This document shows, one piece after another, positions 7,950 to 16,150 of a stretch of 63,891 nt of DNA; position 1 is the first letter of the stretch; each line of letters begins with the position of its first letter. This DNA is from Brevibacterium sp. S22 (GTDB lineage Bacteria; Actinomycetota; Actinomycetes; Actinomycetales; Brevibacteriaceae). The notes beneath the pieces are model-generated. The model did no database searches. It saw only the letters and a program-made list of their open reading frames with translations, and was not told the DNA's origin. The stretch is taken from NCBI RefSeq assembly GCF_004745485.1, contig NZ_RHFG01000023.1:1-63891 (forward strand), read 5' to 3'. A program made the position numbers and the translations under genes.

Positions 7950-9686
7950 ATGACCGGAAGCGGCTGCCTGCCATCAATCCACGGCACCGGCACGCCCTCC
8001 GGCACGTCGAAGGGCCATCCCATCACTACGTCACAGACACGCACCACCCGCACCAAGAAGACCACCCAGGCACCGACCTCGTTCGCCGAGCTCGGTGTTC
8101 CCCAGAAGCTCGTCGACTCCCTCAATCGCGAGGGCAAGACCTCTGCCTTCCCGATTCAGCAGGACACTCTGCCGGACACCCTGGCCGGCCGCGATGTGCT
8201 CGGCCGCGGAAAGACCGGGTCCGGCAAGACGCTCGCGTTCTCCATTCCACTCGTGACTCGTCTCGTTGAGTCAGGAACGGGTGCACAGAAGTTCCGTCAG
8301 CCCCGCGGACTCGTCCTCGCCCCAACTCGTGAGCTCGCCACCCAGATCACCGAGGTCATCGACCCGCTGGCCAAGGCCGTGGGCTTAAGGACGACGACGA
8401 TCTTCGGCGGAGTCAAGCAGCGTCGCCAGGAGGATGCACTGCGCTCCGGCGTCGACATCGTGGTGGCCTGCCCCGGCCGCCTCGAGGACCTGCTCAACCA
8501 GGGTGTCCTCACGCTCGAGCACATCGAGGTCACCATCCTCGACGAAGCCGACCACATGGCCGACCTCGGTTTCCTGCCCGGCGTCACCCGCATCCTCAAG
8601 CAGACCCCCGCAGAGGGGCAGCGGATGTTCTTCTCCGCCACCCTGGACAACGACGTCGACAAGCTCGTGCGTCGCTTCCTGCACAACGAGGTCCTCCACT
8701 CCGTCGACGAGGCGACCTCGCACGTGTCGGCCATGACCCACCACGTGTTCGAGGTCTCGGTCGATGACAAGAATGCACTGGTCCACAAGCTCGCTTCGGG
8801 CACGGGCCGCCGCATCCTCTTCACCCGCACGAAGCACCGGGCCAAGCGCTTCGCCCGCCAGCTCACCGCCGCCGGCATCCCCGCCGTCGACCTCCACGGC
8901 AACCTGTCCCAAGGCGCCCGCGACCGCAACCTCGCCGCGTTCACCAATGGTGATGCGAAGGTGCTCGTGGCCACGGACATCGCCGCCCGCGGAGTCCACG
9001 TCGACTCTGTCGAGCTCGTCGTCCACGTCGATCCCCCGACCGAGCACAAGGCCTACCTGCACCGTTCCGGTCGCACCGCTCGTGCCGGCAGTGCTGGCGA
9101 CGTCGTCACCGTGATGACGCCCGATGAACGCAAGGACACCCAGGTTCTGCTCCGCAAGGCCGCCATCAAAGCGACACCGAAGAAGGTCACCGCAGAATCC
9201 CCCGAGGTGACCGACCTCGTCGGTGAGATCGCCGGGTACGTCGAACCTCAGCCGAAGGAACCGGCACAGCCGCGGAAGAAAACCGAACCGGCGACCTCCA
9301 ATGGTCGTTCATCCCGCCGTCGCCGAGGTGGCCGTGGCGGACGCGGTGGAAGCTCGGGCCGCGATGGCGCCGGCAATGGCGCCACCGACCGCAGCCGTGA
9401 GAACTCAGGCAGCACCGGTGGCGGTCGCAATGGCGAGTCCCGTCGCGGCGAGGGCAGCGGCCGCGGCAGGGGAACCGGGCACAGCGGCGAGGGCAATCGT
9501 CGTCGCGACAACTCCCGCGGAGGCCGTTCCGGCAATGGTCGATCGGGCGGCCAGCGGTCGGGTGACTCCAGCCGTCAGCCGAGCAGCCGCCGCACTTCGG
9601 ATTCCCGTGGCACGAGCCCCGAGACCCGTCGCCGCAATCGCACCCGCTCCGGAGGCTCGCAGCAGGTCTACTCGACCAGCAGCTGA
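7950..9686 (+). CDS. DEAD-box ATP-dependent RNA helicase
   Basis: A 578-residue RNA helicase with all core motifs: Q-motif region SFAELG...PIQ, Walker A GKTGSGKT (about 87-94), PTRELA, LDEADHM (motif II DEAD near 197), SAT near 229 and HRSGRTARAG (motif VI). The C-terminal 130 residues are Arg/Gly/Ser-rich with many RGG-like repeats, as in RNA-binding tails of actinobacterial RhlE/DeaD types. Its role is RNA unwinding in ribosome assembly or mRNA turnover. The first ATG in frame (7950) has no clear ribosome-binding site and the first 40 residues are not conserved-looking, so the true start may be further in. Confidence 0.88.
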   Translation: MTGSGCLPSIHGTGTPSGTSKGHPITTSQTRTTRTKKTTQAPTSFAELGVPQKLVDSLNREGKTSAFPIQQDTLPDTLAGRDVLGRGKTGSGKTLAFSIPLVTRLVESGTGAQKFRQPRGLVLAPTRELATQITEVIDPLAKAVGLRTTTIFGGVKQRRQEDALRSGVDIVVACPGRLEDLLNQGVLTLEHIEVTILDEADHMADLGFLPGVTRILKQTPAEGQRMFFSATLDNDVDKLVRRFLHNEVLHSVDEATSHVSAMTHHVFEVSVDDKNALVHKLASGTGRRILFTRTKHRAKRFARQLTAAGIPAVDLHGNLSQGARDRNLAAFTNGDAKVLVATDIAARGVHVDSVELVVHVDPPTEHKAYLHRSGRTARAGSAGDVVTVMTPDERKDTQVLLRKAAIKATPKKVTAESPEVTDLVGEIAGYVEPQPKEPAQPRKKTEPATSNGRSSRRRRGGRGGRGGSSGRDGAGNGATDRSRENSGSTGGGRNGESRRGEGSGRGRGTGHSGEGNRRRDNSRGGRSGNGRSGGQRSGDSSRQPSSRRTSDSRGTSPETRRRNRTRSGGSQQVYSTSS

Positions 9687-9736
9687 GTCGGCGAAAGCCT
9701 GACGGCTCGCTCTGGGAATTCTCCTCACGGCACACA

Positions 9737-11326
9737 TCACACGGGCGTCGGCCCTGCCGAGTGATCTCCGCGAATGCGCTTGGCGACCACCTCGGCGCTG
9801 ATGAGGCACATCGGCACGCCGATTCCCGGCGCGGTCGTCGCACCGGCATAGTAGAGTCCGTCCACGCGCCGTGACTGGTTCTGCATCCGCAGGAATGCGC
9901 TCTGACGAAGCGTGTGCGCCGGCCCGAGCATTCCGCCCTTCCAAGAGTGGAAGTCCCAGGCGAAATCGGCCGGTCCGAGCGTCTTTCGGAGCTTGATCCG
10001 GGAGTGCAGATCATCGATCCCCGCCCACAGTCCGATGCGCTCAATCGCGGCATCGACCGCAGCCTCCACGCTGGGAGACCCTTCGCCGTCCGATCCCCCG
10101 CTGCCGATCGCCACGTCCGCCGGGACCGGGATGAGAACGAAGAGATTCTCTTTCCCGTCCGGCGCGACTTCGGGGTCAGTGGCGCTGGGTTTGCACACGT
10201 AGAGCGACGCCGGCTCGGGGATCTTCTGCTTGGTACCGAAGATCGCCTGCAGGTTCGCCTCCCACTCATCGGTGAAGAACAGCGAGTGATGACCGAGCTC
10301 GGGCAGGGTCCCGTCGACGCCGAGCATCGCGATGATCGCCCCGGGACCGCTCTCGACGCTCGACCACGCCGATTCGGGATAGCTGCGCAACCGCGACGGA
10401 AGCAGCTCGGTCTCCGTGTGGTGCAGGTCGGCCGCAGAGACGACGAGATCGGCCAGTTCGACATGCGATCGCCCCTCGGCATCGGTCCAGCGGACGCCGC
10501 TGACAGTCGTTCGACTGCCGCGCTTGATAGCGGCGCGGCCACCACTCTGTTGCGTCATCACCTCGGTCACCTCCGCCCCGGTGACGACCGAGACCCCGGC
10601 CGCGCAAGCCAGTGCTTCCACGCGCTCGACCACGGCCCAGAACCCGCCCATCGGATAGAAGACCCCCTGGTCCAGATCGAAGGCACTCAACAGATGATAG
10701 ATCGCAGGAGCACGATTGGGATCGGTGCCGAGGAACACCGCCGGGTACGTCAGAATCCGCCGCAGAATCGGTTCTCTGAACCGCCTGTCCACGAATGCGG
10801 CAAGAGGCCGCAACAGCAGTCCGGCAAACAGCGGCAGCGACCGGAGAACATCCTGCCCAGCCATCGAAGCCAACCGGGTGAAGGGGTTGTAGAGGAACCG
10901 ACTGCGAGCGACGTCGGCGGTCGCGCCCGCCGATCGCACGTACTTCCGCACCGCGCTGCCTGCGCCGGGTTCGATGCTCTCGAACAGTTCGACGACCGCG
11001 TCTACACCGTGCGGCACAGTCACCCGGCGCGGCCCGGTCACATCATCAGGTTCGGAGAAGACCTGATATCCGGGGTCGAGGAGCCTCAGATCCAACTGCT
11101 CGTCCGTACTCGTTCCCAGCAGCGCGAAGAAATGGTCGTAGACCTCCCGCATGAGGAACCATGAAGGCCCGGTATCGAACCGGAACCCCTGATCTTCGAC
11201 ACTGCCGGCCCTCCCGCCGAGGCGGTCCCCGCGCTCGAGGACGGTCACCTCTTGACCGTCGCGGGCCAGGAGCGCCGAGGTGGCGAGTCCGGCGATTCCC
11301 CCGCCGATGACGATCACTCGGCTCAC
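9737..11326 (-). CDS. crtI: Phytoene desaturase CrtI
   Basis: A FAD-dependent carotenoid desaturase of 529 residues, normal length for CrtI, converting phytoene to lycopene. The N-terminus carries the dinucleotide-binding motif VIVIGGGIAGLATSALLA. The C-terminus carries the CrtI signature region YYAGATTAPGIGVPMCLISAE. The GTG start overlaps the crtB stop codon (GTGA), so this is the third gene of the crtE-crtB-crtI operon. The following 50 bases to the helicase stop are unremarkable. Confidence 0.95.
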   Translation of the reverse strand: MSRVIVIGGGIAGLATSALLARDGQEVTVLERGDRLGGRAGSVEDQGFRFDTGPSWFLMREVYDHFFALLGTSTDEQLDLRLLDPGYQVFSEPDDVTGPRRVTVPHGVDAVVELFESIEPGAGSAVRKYVRSAGATADVARSRFLYNPFTRLASMAGQDVLRSLPLFAGLLLRPLAAFVDRRFREPILRRILTYPAVFLGTDPNRAPAIYHLLSAFDLDQGVFYPMGGFWAVVERVEALACAAGVSVVTGAEVTEVMTQQSGGRAAIKRGSRTTVSGVRWTDAEGRSHVELADLVVSAADLHHTETELLPSRLRSYPESAWSSVESGPGAIIAMLGVDGTLPELGHHSLFFTDEWEANLQAIFGTKQKIPEPASLYVCKPSATDPEVAPDGKENLFVLIPVPADVAIGSGGSDGEGSPSVEAAVDAAIERIGLWAGIDDLHSRIKLRKTLGPADFAWDFHSWKGGMLGPAHTLRQSAFLRMQNQSRRVDGLYYAGATTAPGIGVPMCLISAEVVAKRIRGDHSAGPTPV

Positions 11327-12250
11327 CGCAATGACCCCCTCCGCACCTCATACATCGTCCGGAGGACGAGTGCCGCCTTGCGTGGGCCGGCCACGCGGAT
11401 CCGTTGTCGCGGAAGCTCGGCGGCAGGCACCGCAGCCAGTCTGTCGGTCAGTTCCGAGAACAATTGCAGCGCGCTCAGTACCGCCAAGCGAGCGTCGCCG
11501 GGCAGGAGCGGAATCGTCTGCGCGGCAGCATCGAGCTGATCGCGGATCGCGTCGATCCACTGCTCCTGTGCCTCATCGTCGACCGTGCCCGTCTCGCTGA
11601 GGTAGCTGCGTCCCAGACGCTGAGTGTCATCGCCGAGGTCGCGCAGGAAGTTGACGTTCTGGAAGGCCGCACCGAGGCTGCGCGCACCGCGGACCAGCCG
11701 TCGTTCGTCCTCAGGTGTGCAGCTCTCATCACGGATGAAGACCCGCAGGCACATGAGGCCCACGACCTCTGCGGACCCGTAGACGTAGTCGGCATGGTCT
11801 GCGGGTCCGAAGCTCACCGGATCGGCTGCCTCGGTGATCTTGGGATCTGCCGGAGTCAGCTGCAGGTCAGTGCGCATGGAAGCGAAGAATGGGCGGGTCA
11901 GTTCGGCACCGATCTCGGCCGCGCGTGCGGTGCGGGCGTAGGCGTGGATGATGGGGTTGCTGCTGTATCCCAGACGCATTCCGCTTTCGGTCTCGGATTC
12001 GAGCTGGTCGAGCATCCGCCGCTGTTGGTCGGCGTCGACCCCTGCCTCGGCCGCCACCCCGTCGACGAGTTCGTCCGCGACCCGGACCAGCGCGTAGATG
12101 TTGCGCACATGGTCCCGGTGTCGGGGGGCCGAGCAGTCGCGTCGCCAGGCCGAAGGACGTCGAATACGCTCCGATGACCGATTTCGCGACCCGGTCGGAT
12201 ACGGAGGAATAGCGCCCGAGGGGACCCATTCGGTCCACGCCGTGCCTCAT
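11323..12250 (-). pseudogene. crtB: Phytoene synthase CrtB, interrupted by a one-base frameshift
   Basis: CrtB joins two GGPP to phytoene. The gene starts at the ATG at 12250, overlapping the crtE stop (ATGA), and encodes the expected AYSTSFGLATRLLG. It then leaves frame at a G6 tract (12123-12128, C6 in the coding strand). The remaining 260 residues, from RNIYALVRVADELVDG onward, including the Asp-rich LRDLGDD motif, are in another frame. Removing one C restores LLGPRHRDHVRNIYALV, the normal family sequence, and a protein of about 308 residues. As read, the first frame gives only a truncated product. An internal GTG at 12108 would lack essential N-terminal residues. Sequencing error or genuine mutation cannot be told apart here. 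Confidence 0.85.
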
Positions 12251-13341
12251 GATCGCCTTCCGTCGAGGGTCTCGATGAGGTCGTCGATGAGCATCACCAT
12301 GTCCGGCCCGAGGAGGTCCGGTTCGGTGAAGACGAGGTCCCGCGCGTTCACGGAGAGTTCGACGATGAGCGCCCGAATGTCATTCTCCGCACCGCTCTCG
12401 GTCAGCAATGACCGCACCGCTGCGCCCTCGGCGGCGCTGAGGTCGCCGGCGCCGAAATGCGGTTCGATGAGCGGCCAGGCTGTGCTTCGTCGGGCGATGG
12501 CGATGACCGCTGTCTCCTTGCCCTCGCGCAGGTCGGAATACGGGTCCTTGCCGTGGTCGTCGGGTTCGCCGAAGACCGACAGGAGATCGTCCTGCAGCTG
12601 GTAGGCCAGCCCCAGAAGATCACCGACCTGTCCGAGGAGGGCTTCGACCTCGGGTCCGCGTCCGGAGAGGATCGCAGCAGACCGCAAGGGCAGTTCGAAG
12701 GAGTACGTCGCCGTCTTCTGCCGGCTCATCTCCACGACCTCGGCCAGTTCGGGACGAACACGACCGGCGCTGAGTGCGACATCGGTCAGCTCTCCCGACA
12801 CCGATTCCAGCACCGCCTGATCGAGCGCCTCGAGAAGCCGCTGCCCCGCCTCACCCGGTGTCGCTTCGCGGAAGAAGATCTGATGAGCGGTCGACAGCAA
12901 GAGGTCTCCGACCAGAGTCGCCGTGCTGCGCGCGGCATGCAGCCGTGACGCGGAACCGCCGTCGTCCTCCTCCCACTCCTCGAGCAGGAGGGCGATGAAG
13001 TTCGGGCGTCCGCGGCGCATGAGGTCACGGTCGATGACATCGTCATGGAGGAGGAAGGCGAAATGAAGCAGCTCGATCGCGGCCGCGATGCGCACCGCTG
13101 GGCCTCTCGCCTCGGCGTTGCGCTGCTCGGAGCCAGTTAGTGCGTCAACGGCTCCGACGAGCAGCCGCGGTCGCAGCAGCTTGCCGCCGAGAACACAGCG
13201 CGAGGCCAGGTCCCATGCGTGCGCCGCCGCAGAACCGAGTGGCGCCAAGCGATCCGCTCTGGAGTCCAGTGCGCGTCTGACTTCGGACTCGATGTCGGTG
13301 GTAATGGAGGGGCCGAACGCGACGCCCGTGGCAGTGGTCAT
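12247..13341 (-). CDS. crtE: Geranylgeranyl diphosphate synthase CrtE
   Basis: A trans-prenyl diphosphate synthase of 364 residues that makes the C20 precursor GGPP. The first Asp-rich motif is LLHDDVIDRD (Asp100-Asp104). The second is QLQDDLLSVFG (Asp251-252), followed by a lysine-containing DDHGKDPYSD. The GGKLLRP motif near 52-58 binds diphosphate. It is the first gene of the minus-strand crtE-crtB-crtI operon and divergent from a MarR-type regulator, as in Corynebacterium glutamicum. Confidence 0.94.
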   Translation of the reverse strand: MTTATGVAFGPSITTDIESEVRRALDSRADRLAPLGSAAAHAWDLASRCVLGGKLLRPRLLVGAVDALTGSEQRNAEARGPAVRIAAAIELLHFAFLLHDDVIDRDLMRRGRPNFIALLLEEWEEDDGGSASRLHAARSTATLVGDLLLSTAHQIFFREATPGEAGQRLLEALDQAVLESVSGELTDVALSAGRVRPELAEVVEMSRQKTATYSFELPLRSAAILSGRGPEVEALLGQVGDLLGLAYQLQDDLLSVFGEPDDHGKDPYSDLREGKETAVIAIARRSTAWPLIEPHFGAGDLSAAEGAAVRSLLTESGAENDIRALIVELSVNARDLVFTEPDLLGPDMVMLIDDLIETLDGRRS

Positions 13342-13456
13342 CGATGAGTCCTTCGTTCGAGTTTCAGTAGCCTCAACGATATACTACACTTTGGGTTAAT
13401 ATATACAGAAGGTTATTCTTGTGCACTCGAGGGGGAAGCATCAGTAAGATGGCGAT
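13342..13456. promoter_or_regulatory. AT-rich divergent promoter region between crtE and crtR
   Basis: This 115-base gap is clearly more AT-rich than its surroundings. It holds overlapping -10-like boxes on both strands (TATACT near 13380, TTAATATATA near 13395) and two direct ATATAC copies flanking TACACTTTGGGTTAAT. By analogy with the C. glutamicum crtE/crtR intergenic operator, the regulator probably binds here; the exact site is not determined. Confidence 0.55.
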
Positions 13457-14035
13457 ATGGCGTCACCGGAGGTCGCGGACAGTCACGACCCGATCACAGC
13501 GAACATGTACACCGGCTCAGAACACAGCTTCCCCGGTGACCTTGTGGACTCTTCCGACCTGTCGAACGCTGACCGCGAGCAGATCGCTCAGCTCATGAAC
13601 TCCCTGGCCCGGCTGCGCGAGGCCGAACGCACTCTCTCCGACGCTTCACGGAAGTTCATGCACTTGAGCGAACAGGACATGCGTGCCCTGCACTACCTCA
13701 TCGCCGCGAAACGGCAGGGCGCAGTGGTGACCCCGAAGATGCTCTCAACACACATGAGCATGTCGGCCGCCTCGGTGACGAAGCTGATCAACCGCCTGGA
13801 GCGCGAAGGGCACGTGATCAGGGCTCTCCATCCCAGCGACCGCCGGGCCTATGCCATCACGGTCACCGAGGAGACAGCTCGCTCGGCACGAGAGACCGTC
13901 GGTCGTTCGCAGGCCCGACGGATCTACGCGGCCGCCCGGCTGACCAGCCGCGAACGCGATGCCGTCATCCGCTTCCTCGACGGAATGTCCGACGAGTTGT
14001 CCCTGAGCAATGCCGAATGGGCGAACCAACCGTGA
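13457..14035 (+). CDS. crtR: MarR-family regulator of carotenoid genes (CrtR-like)
   Basis: A 192-residue winged-helix MarR protein. The recognition region is PKMLSTHMSMSAASVTKLINRLEREGHVIR, followed by the wing HPSDRRAYAITVT. It lies divergent from crtE and is the first gene of the P450-crtY-crtU-photolyase operon. In C. glutamicum a MarR protein in the same position, CrtR, represses crtE and is released by GGPP. Orthology is inferred from position and family. The downstream P450 reading frame overlaps the end of this gene. Confidence 0.82.
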   Translation: MASPEVADSHDPITANMYTGSEHSFPGDLVDSSDLSNADREQIAQLMNSLARLREAERTLSDASRKFMHLSEQDMRALHYLIAAKRQGAVVTPKMLSTHMSMSAASVTKLINRLEREGHVIRALHPSDRRAYAITVTEETARSARETVGRSQARRIYAAARLTSRERDAVIRFLDGMSDELSLSNAEWANQP

Positions 14036-15402
14036 CTCCGGCTCCTCGGGCGCATCGATGCTCGGGGGTGCGTGGGCGCAAGGCCCGACGCGACGACGAG
14101 CCGACCGCTCCTCCCGTCGAGACCGTCACGATTCGCAAGGCCACCGAAACCGGCAATTCCGCCGAGGTGGCCGGACCTCAGCGCGACATGTCCGGAACTG
14201 AGCGCGGCATGTGGAGGATCCGTTCCTTCCACGCGGCCCGGCAGGTGTTGCGCGCCCGCGGACGTTCGACGCAGGCGGGCTTCACCGCGGAGAAGATCCC
14301 TCGCGGCCTCTTCCGCGCCCACCCCATCCTCATCTCCGACGGCCCGGACCATAACCGGCAGCGCAGGGAGGTCGCCCGGTTCTTCGCCCCTGCTGTCATC
14401 GCCGACCGGTACGGTGAGCGCATCGCCGACTCCGCGCAGAAGATCGTCGACGAGGCCGTGGTCACCGGTCGGTGCCGGCTCGACGAGGCGGCTCTGCACT
14501 TCACCGTGGACGTGACGTCGCAGGTGGTCGGCCTCACCGAGTCCGATACCGACAGCATGGCTGCACGGCTCGTGGCCTTCTTCCGTCAGCCTCCGGTCGA
14601 CCTCGCCGCAGAGAATTGGGGACGGACGAAACGCCAATGGGTGCAGGCCGCGGTCAACGGCATCGTGCCGCTCCTGCGCTTCTTCGCCCACGATGTGCGC
14701 CCGGCCATCCGCACTCATCGGCGCCGCCACCGTGGTGATGTCATCTCCCATCTGCTCGATTCCGGGCACAGCACCGGTGACATCCTCGTCGAGTGCCTGA
14801 CCTACGGCACCGCGGGGATGGTCACGACCCGCGAGTTCATCGCAATGGCATGCTGGCATCTGCTCGAGGACGAGGAACTCCGGCAGGATTACCTCACGGC
14901 CGAGCAGCCTCGGCGGCTGTCCATCCTCGAAGAGATCATCCGGCTCGAACCCGTCGTCGGTCATCTCTATCGTCGCGCCACCTCGGCGATCGACATCGGC
15001 GATGACCGCACTGCCATCACGGCCGGCGACCTCATCGATGTCTGCGTCCGTGAGGCCAACGTCGATCCCGATGTCTACGGTGCCGACGCCGAGGCGCTCT
15101 GCCCGCATCGGAGCGGATCCGTCCCTGCCGCGGGCCTGAGTTTCGGCGACGGCGCCCACGCCTGCCCCGGCAAGCCGTTGGCTCTGTTCGAGACCGACGC
15201 CCTGCTCCACCGGCTCCTCGCCTGCGAGCCCCGGCTGCTCACCGAGCCCACCATCGACTGGGACGACCTCATCGAGGGATACCGGATCCGCGACTTCGAT
15301 CTCGGATTCTTCGTCACCGCTCGTCCCGCCCGTGTACCTGGCCCGGCTCCCACACCCCGCCCGGCGAGCAGCGGCGAGCCTGCCGAGAAGGCGCAACCAT
15401 GA
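14017..15402 (+). CDS. Cytochrome P450, probable carotenoid ring hydroxylase
   Basis: A cytochrome P450 of about 460 residues. The heme ligand region is FGDGAHACPGKPLALFE (Cys near 383). The ExxR motif lies in LEEIIRLEP, and the I-helix oxygen-binding region in TYGTAGMVTTREF. Its place between crtR and crtYc points to 3,3'-hydroxylation of isorenieratene, the known Brevibacterium linens pigment chemistry; the substrate is inferred. The ATG at 14017 overlaps crtR by 19 bases. A GTG at 14032 overlapping the crtR stop (GTGA) is an equally possible start. Pro-rich tail after 440. Confidence 0.88.
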   Translation: MGEPTVTPAPRAHRCSGVRGRKARRDDEPTAPPVETVTIRKATETGNSAEVAGPQRDMSGTERGMWRIRSFHAARQVLRARGRSTQAGFTAEKIPRGLFRAHPILISDGPDHNRQRREVARFFAPAVIADRYGERIADSAQKIVDEAVVTGRCRLDEAALHFTVDVTSQVVGLTESDTDSMAARLVAFFRQPPVDLAAENWGRTKRQWVQAAVNGIVPLLRFFAHDVRPAIRTHRRRHRGDVISHLLDSGHSTGDILVECLTYGTAGMVTTREFIAMACWHLLEDEELRQDYLTAEQPRRLSILEEIIRLEPVVGHLYRRATSAIDIGDDRTAITAGDLIDVCVREANVDPDVYGADAEALCPHRSGSVPAAGLSFGDGAHACPGKPLALFETDALLHRLLACEPRLLTEPTIDWDDLIEGYRIRDFDLGFFVTARPARVPGPAPTPRPASSGEPAEKAQP

Positions 15403-15830
15403 TCGGCGCGTGGGACGGCTTCGGCCACTGGGATTATCTCGCCCTCATGGGTGCGTGCGTGCTCATCACGCTGCCGCTCGAATTCGTGTTCTCGGCACGC
15501 GTGTACCGCCGGCTGCCGCTTCTGCTCAAGGCCCTGCTGCCTGTTGTCGTCGTCTTCGCCGTCTGGGACATCGTCGCCATCGCCCGTGATCACTGGACCT
15601 ACGATCCGCGGTTCGGCACCGGCATCGACCTCGGGGTCCTGCCGCTCGAGGAGCTCGTCTTCTTCCTCGTCATCCCGGTTTGCGCGCTGCTCAGCTACGA
15701 GGCGGTCGGCACCGTGATCGGTTGGGCCAACCGCTACGCCGTTCACCGGGCGAACGCGAGTCACGGGACGACGTCCACCGACCGGGCCAAGCCCGACCCC
15801 CACCCACCGGAGGGAGGGGACACCCGATGA
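15399..15830 (+). CDS. crtYc: Lycopene beta-cyclase subunit CrtYc
   Basis: A 143-residue membrane protein, one half of the heterodimeric lycopene cyclase of Gram-positive actinobacteria. It has three hydrophobic segments and the PLEE motif (82-85) typical of the CrtYc/CrtYd/CarR cyclases. The ATG overlaps the P450 stop codon (ATGA). Together with crtYd it would cyclise lycopene to beta-carotene. Confidence 0.93.
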   Translation: MIGAWDGFGHWDYLALMGACVLITLPLEFVFSARVYRRLPLLLKALLPVVVVFAVWDIVAIARDHWTYDPRFGTGIDLGVLPLEELVFFLVIPVCALLSYEAVGTVIGWANRYAVHRANASHGTTSTDRAKPDPHPPEGGDTR

Positions 15831-16150
15831 TCCCTGAGTACACCGTGTGGACCGTCATCGGCATGCTCGTGGTCATCGGGCTCGAGCTCTTCGTCATCCG
15901 CAGCGGCATCTTCCGCCGCGCGCAGTACTGGGCGGCGCTGGCCATCTGCCTGGGATTCCAGTGCCTCGTCGACGGGTGGCTGACGAAACTGTCCGACCCG
16001 ATCGTCATCTACAACCCGGACATGTTCCTCGGCATCCGCTTCCCCTTCGACATCCCCATCGAGGACTTCGGGTTCGGCTTCGCCATGATCACCGCGGTGC
16101 TCATGCTCTGGCAGCGCAACCTCAACCGACGCCCCGAGGAGGCTCCGTGA
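15827..16150 (+). CDS. crtYd: Lycopene beta-cyclase subunit CrtYd
   Basis: A 107-residue membrane protein and partner of CrtYc. It has three hydrophobic segments and a PIED motif (77-80) at the place of PLEE, as is usual for the second subunit. The ATG at 15827 overlaps the crtYc stop and is preceded by GGAGGGAGGGG; a longer in-frame start at 15680 is not credible. The two subunits are separate genes here, not fused as in some mycobacteria and archaea. Confidence 0.92.
   Translation: MIPEYTVWTVIGMLVVIGLELFVIRSGIFRRAQYWAALAICLGFQCLVDGWLTKLSDPIVIYNPDMFLGIRFPFDIPIEDFGFGFAMITAVLMLWQRNLNRRPEEAP

Noticed and set aside
13924..15396. 490-residue minus-strand open frame
   Set aside because: Antisense to the P450 gene, which has all family motifs.
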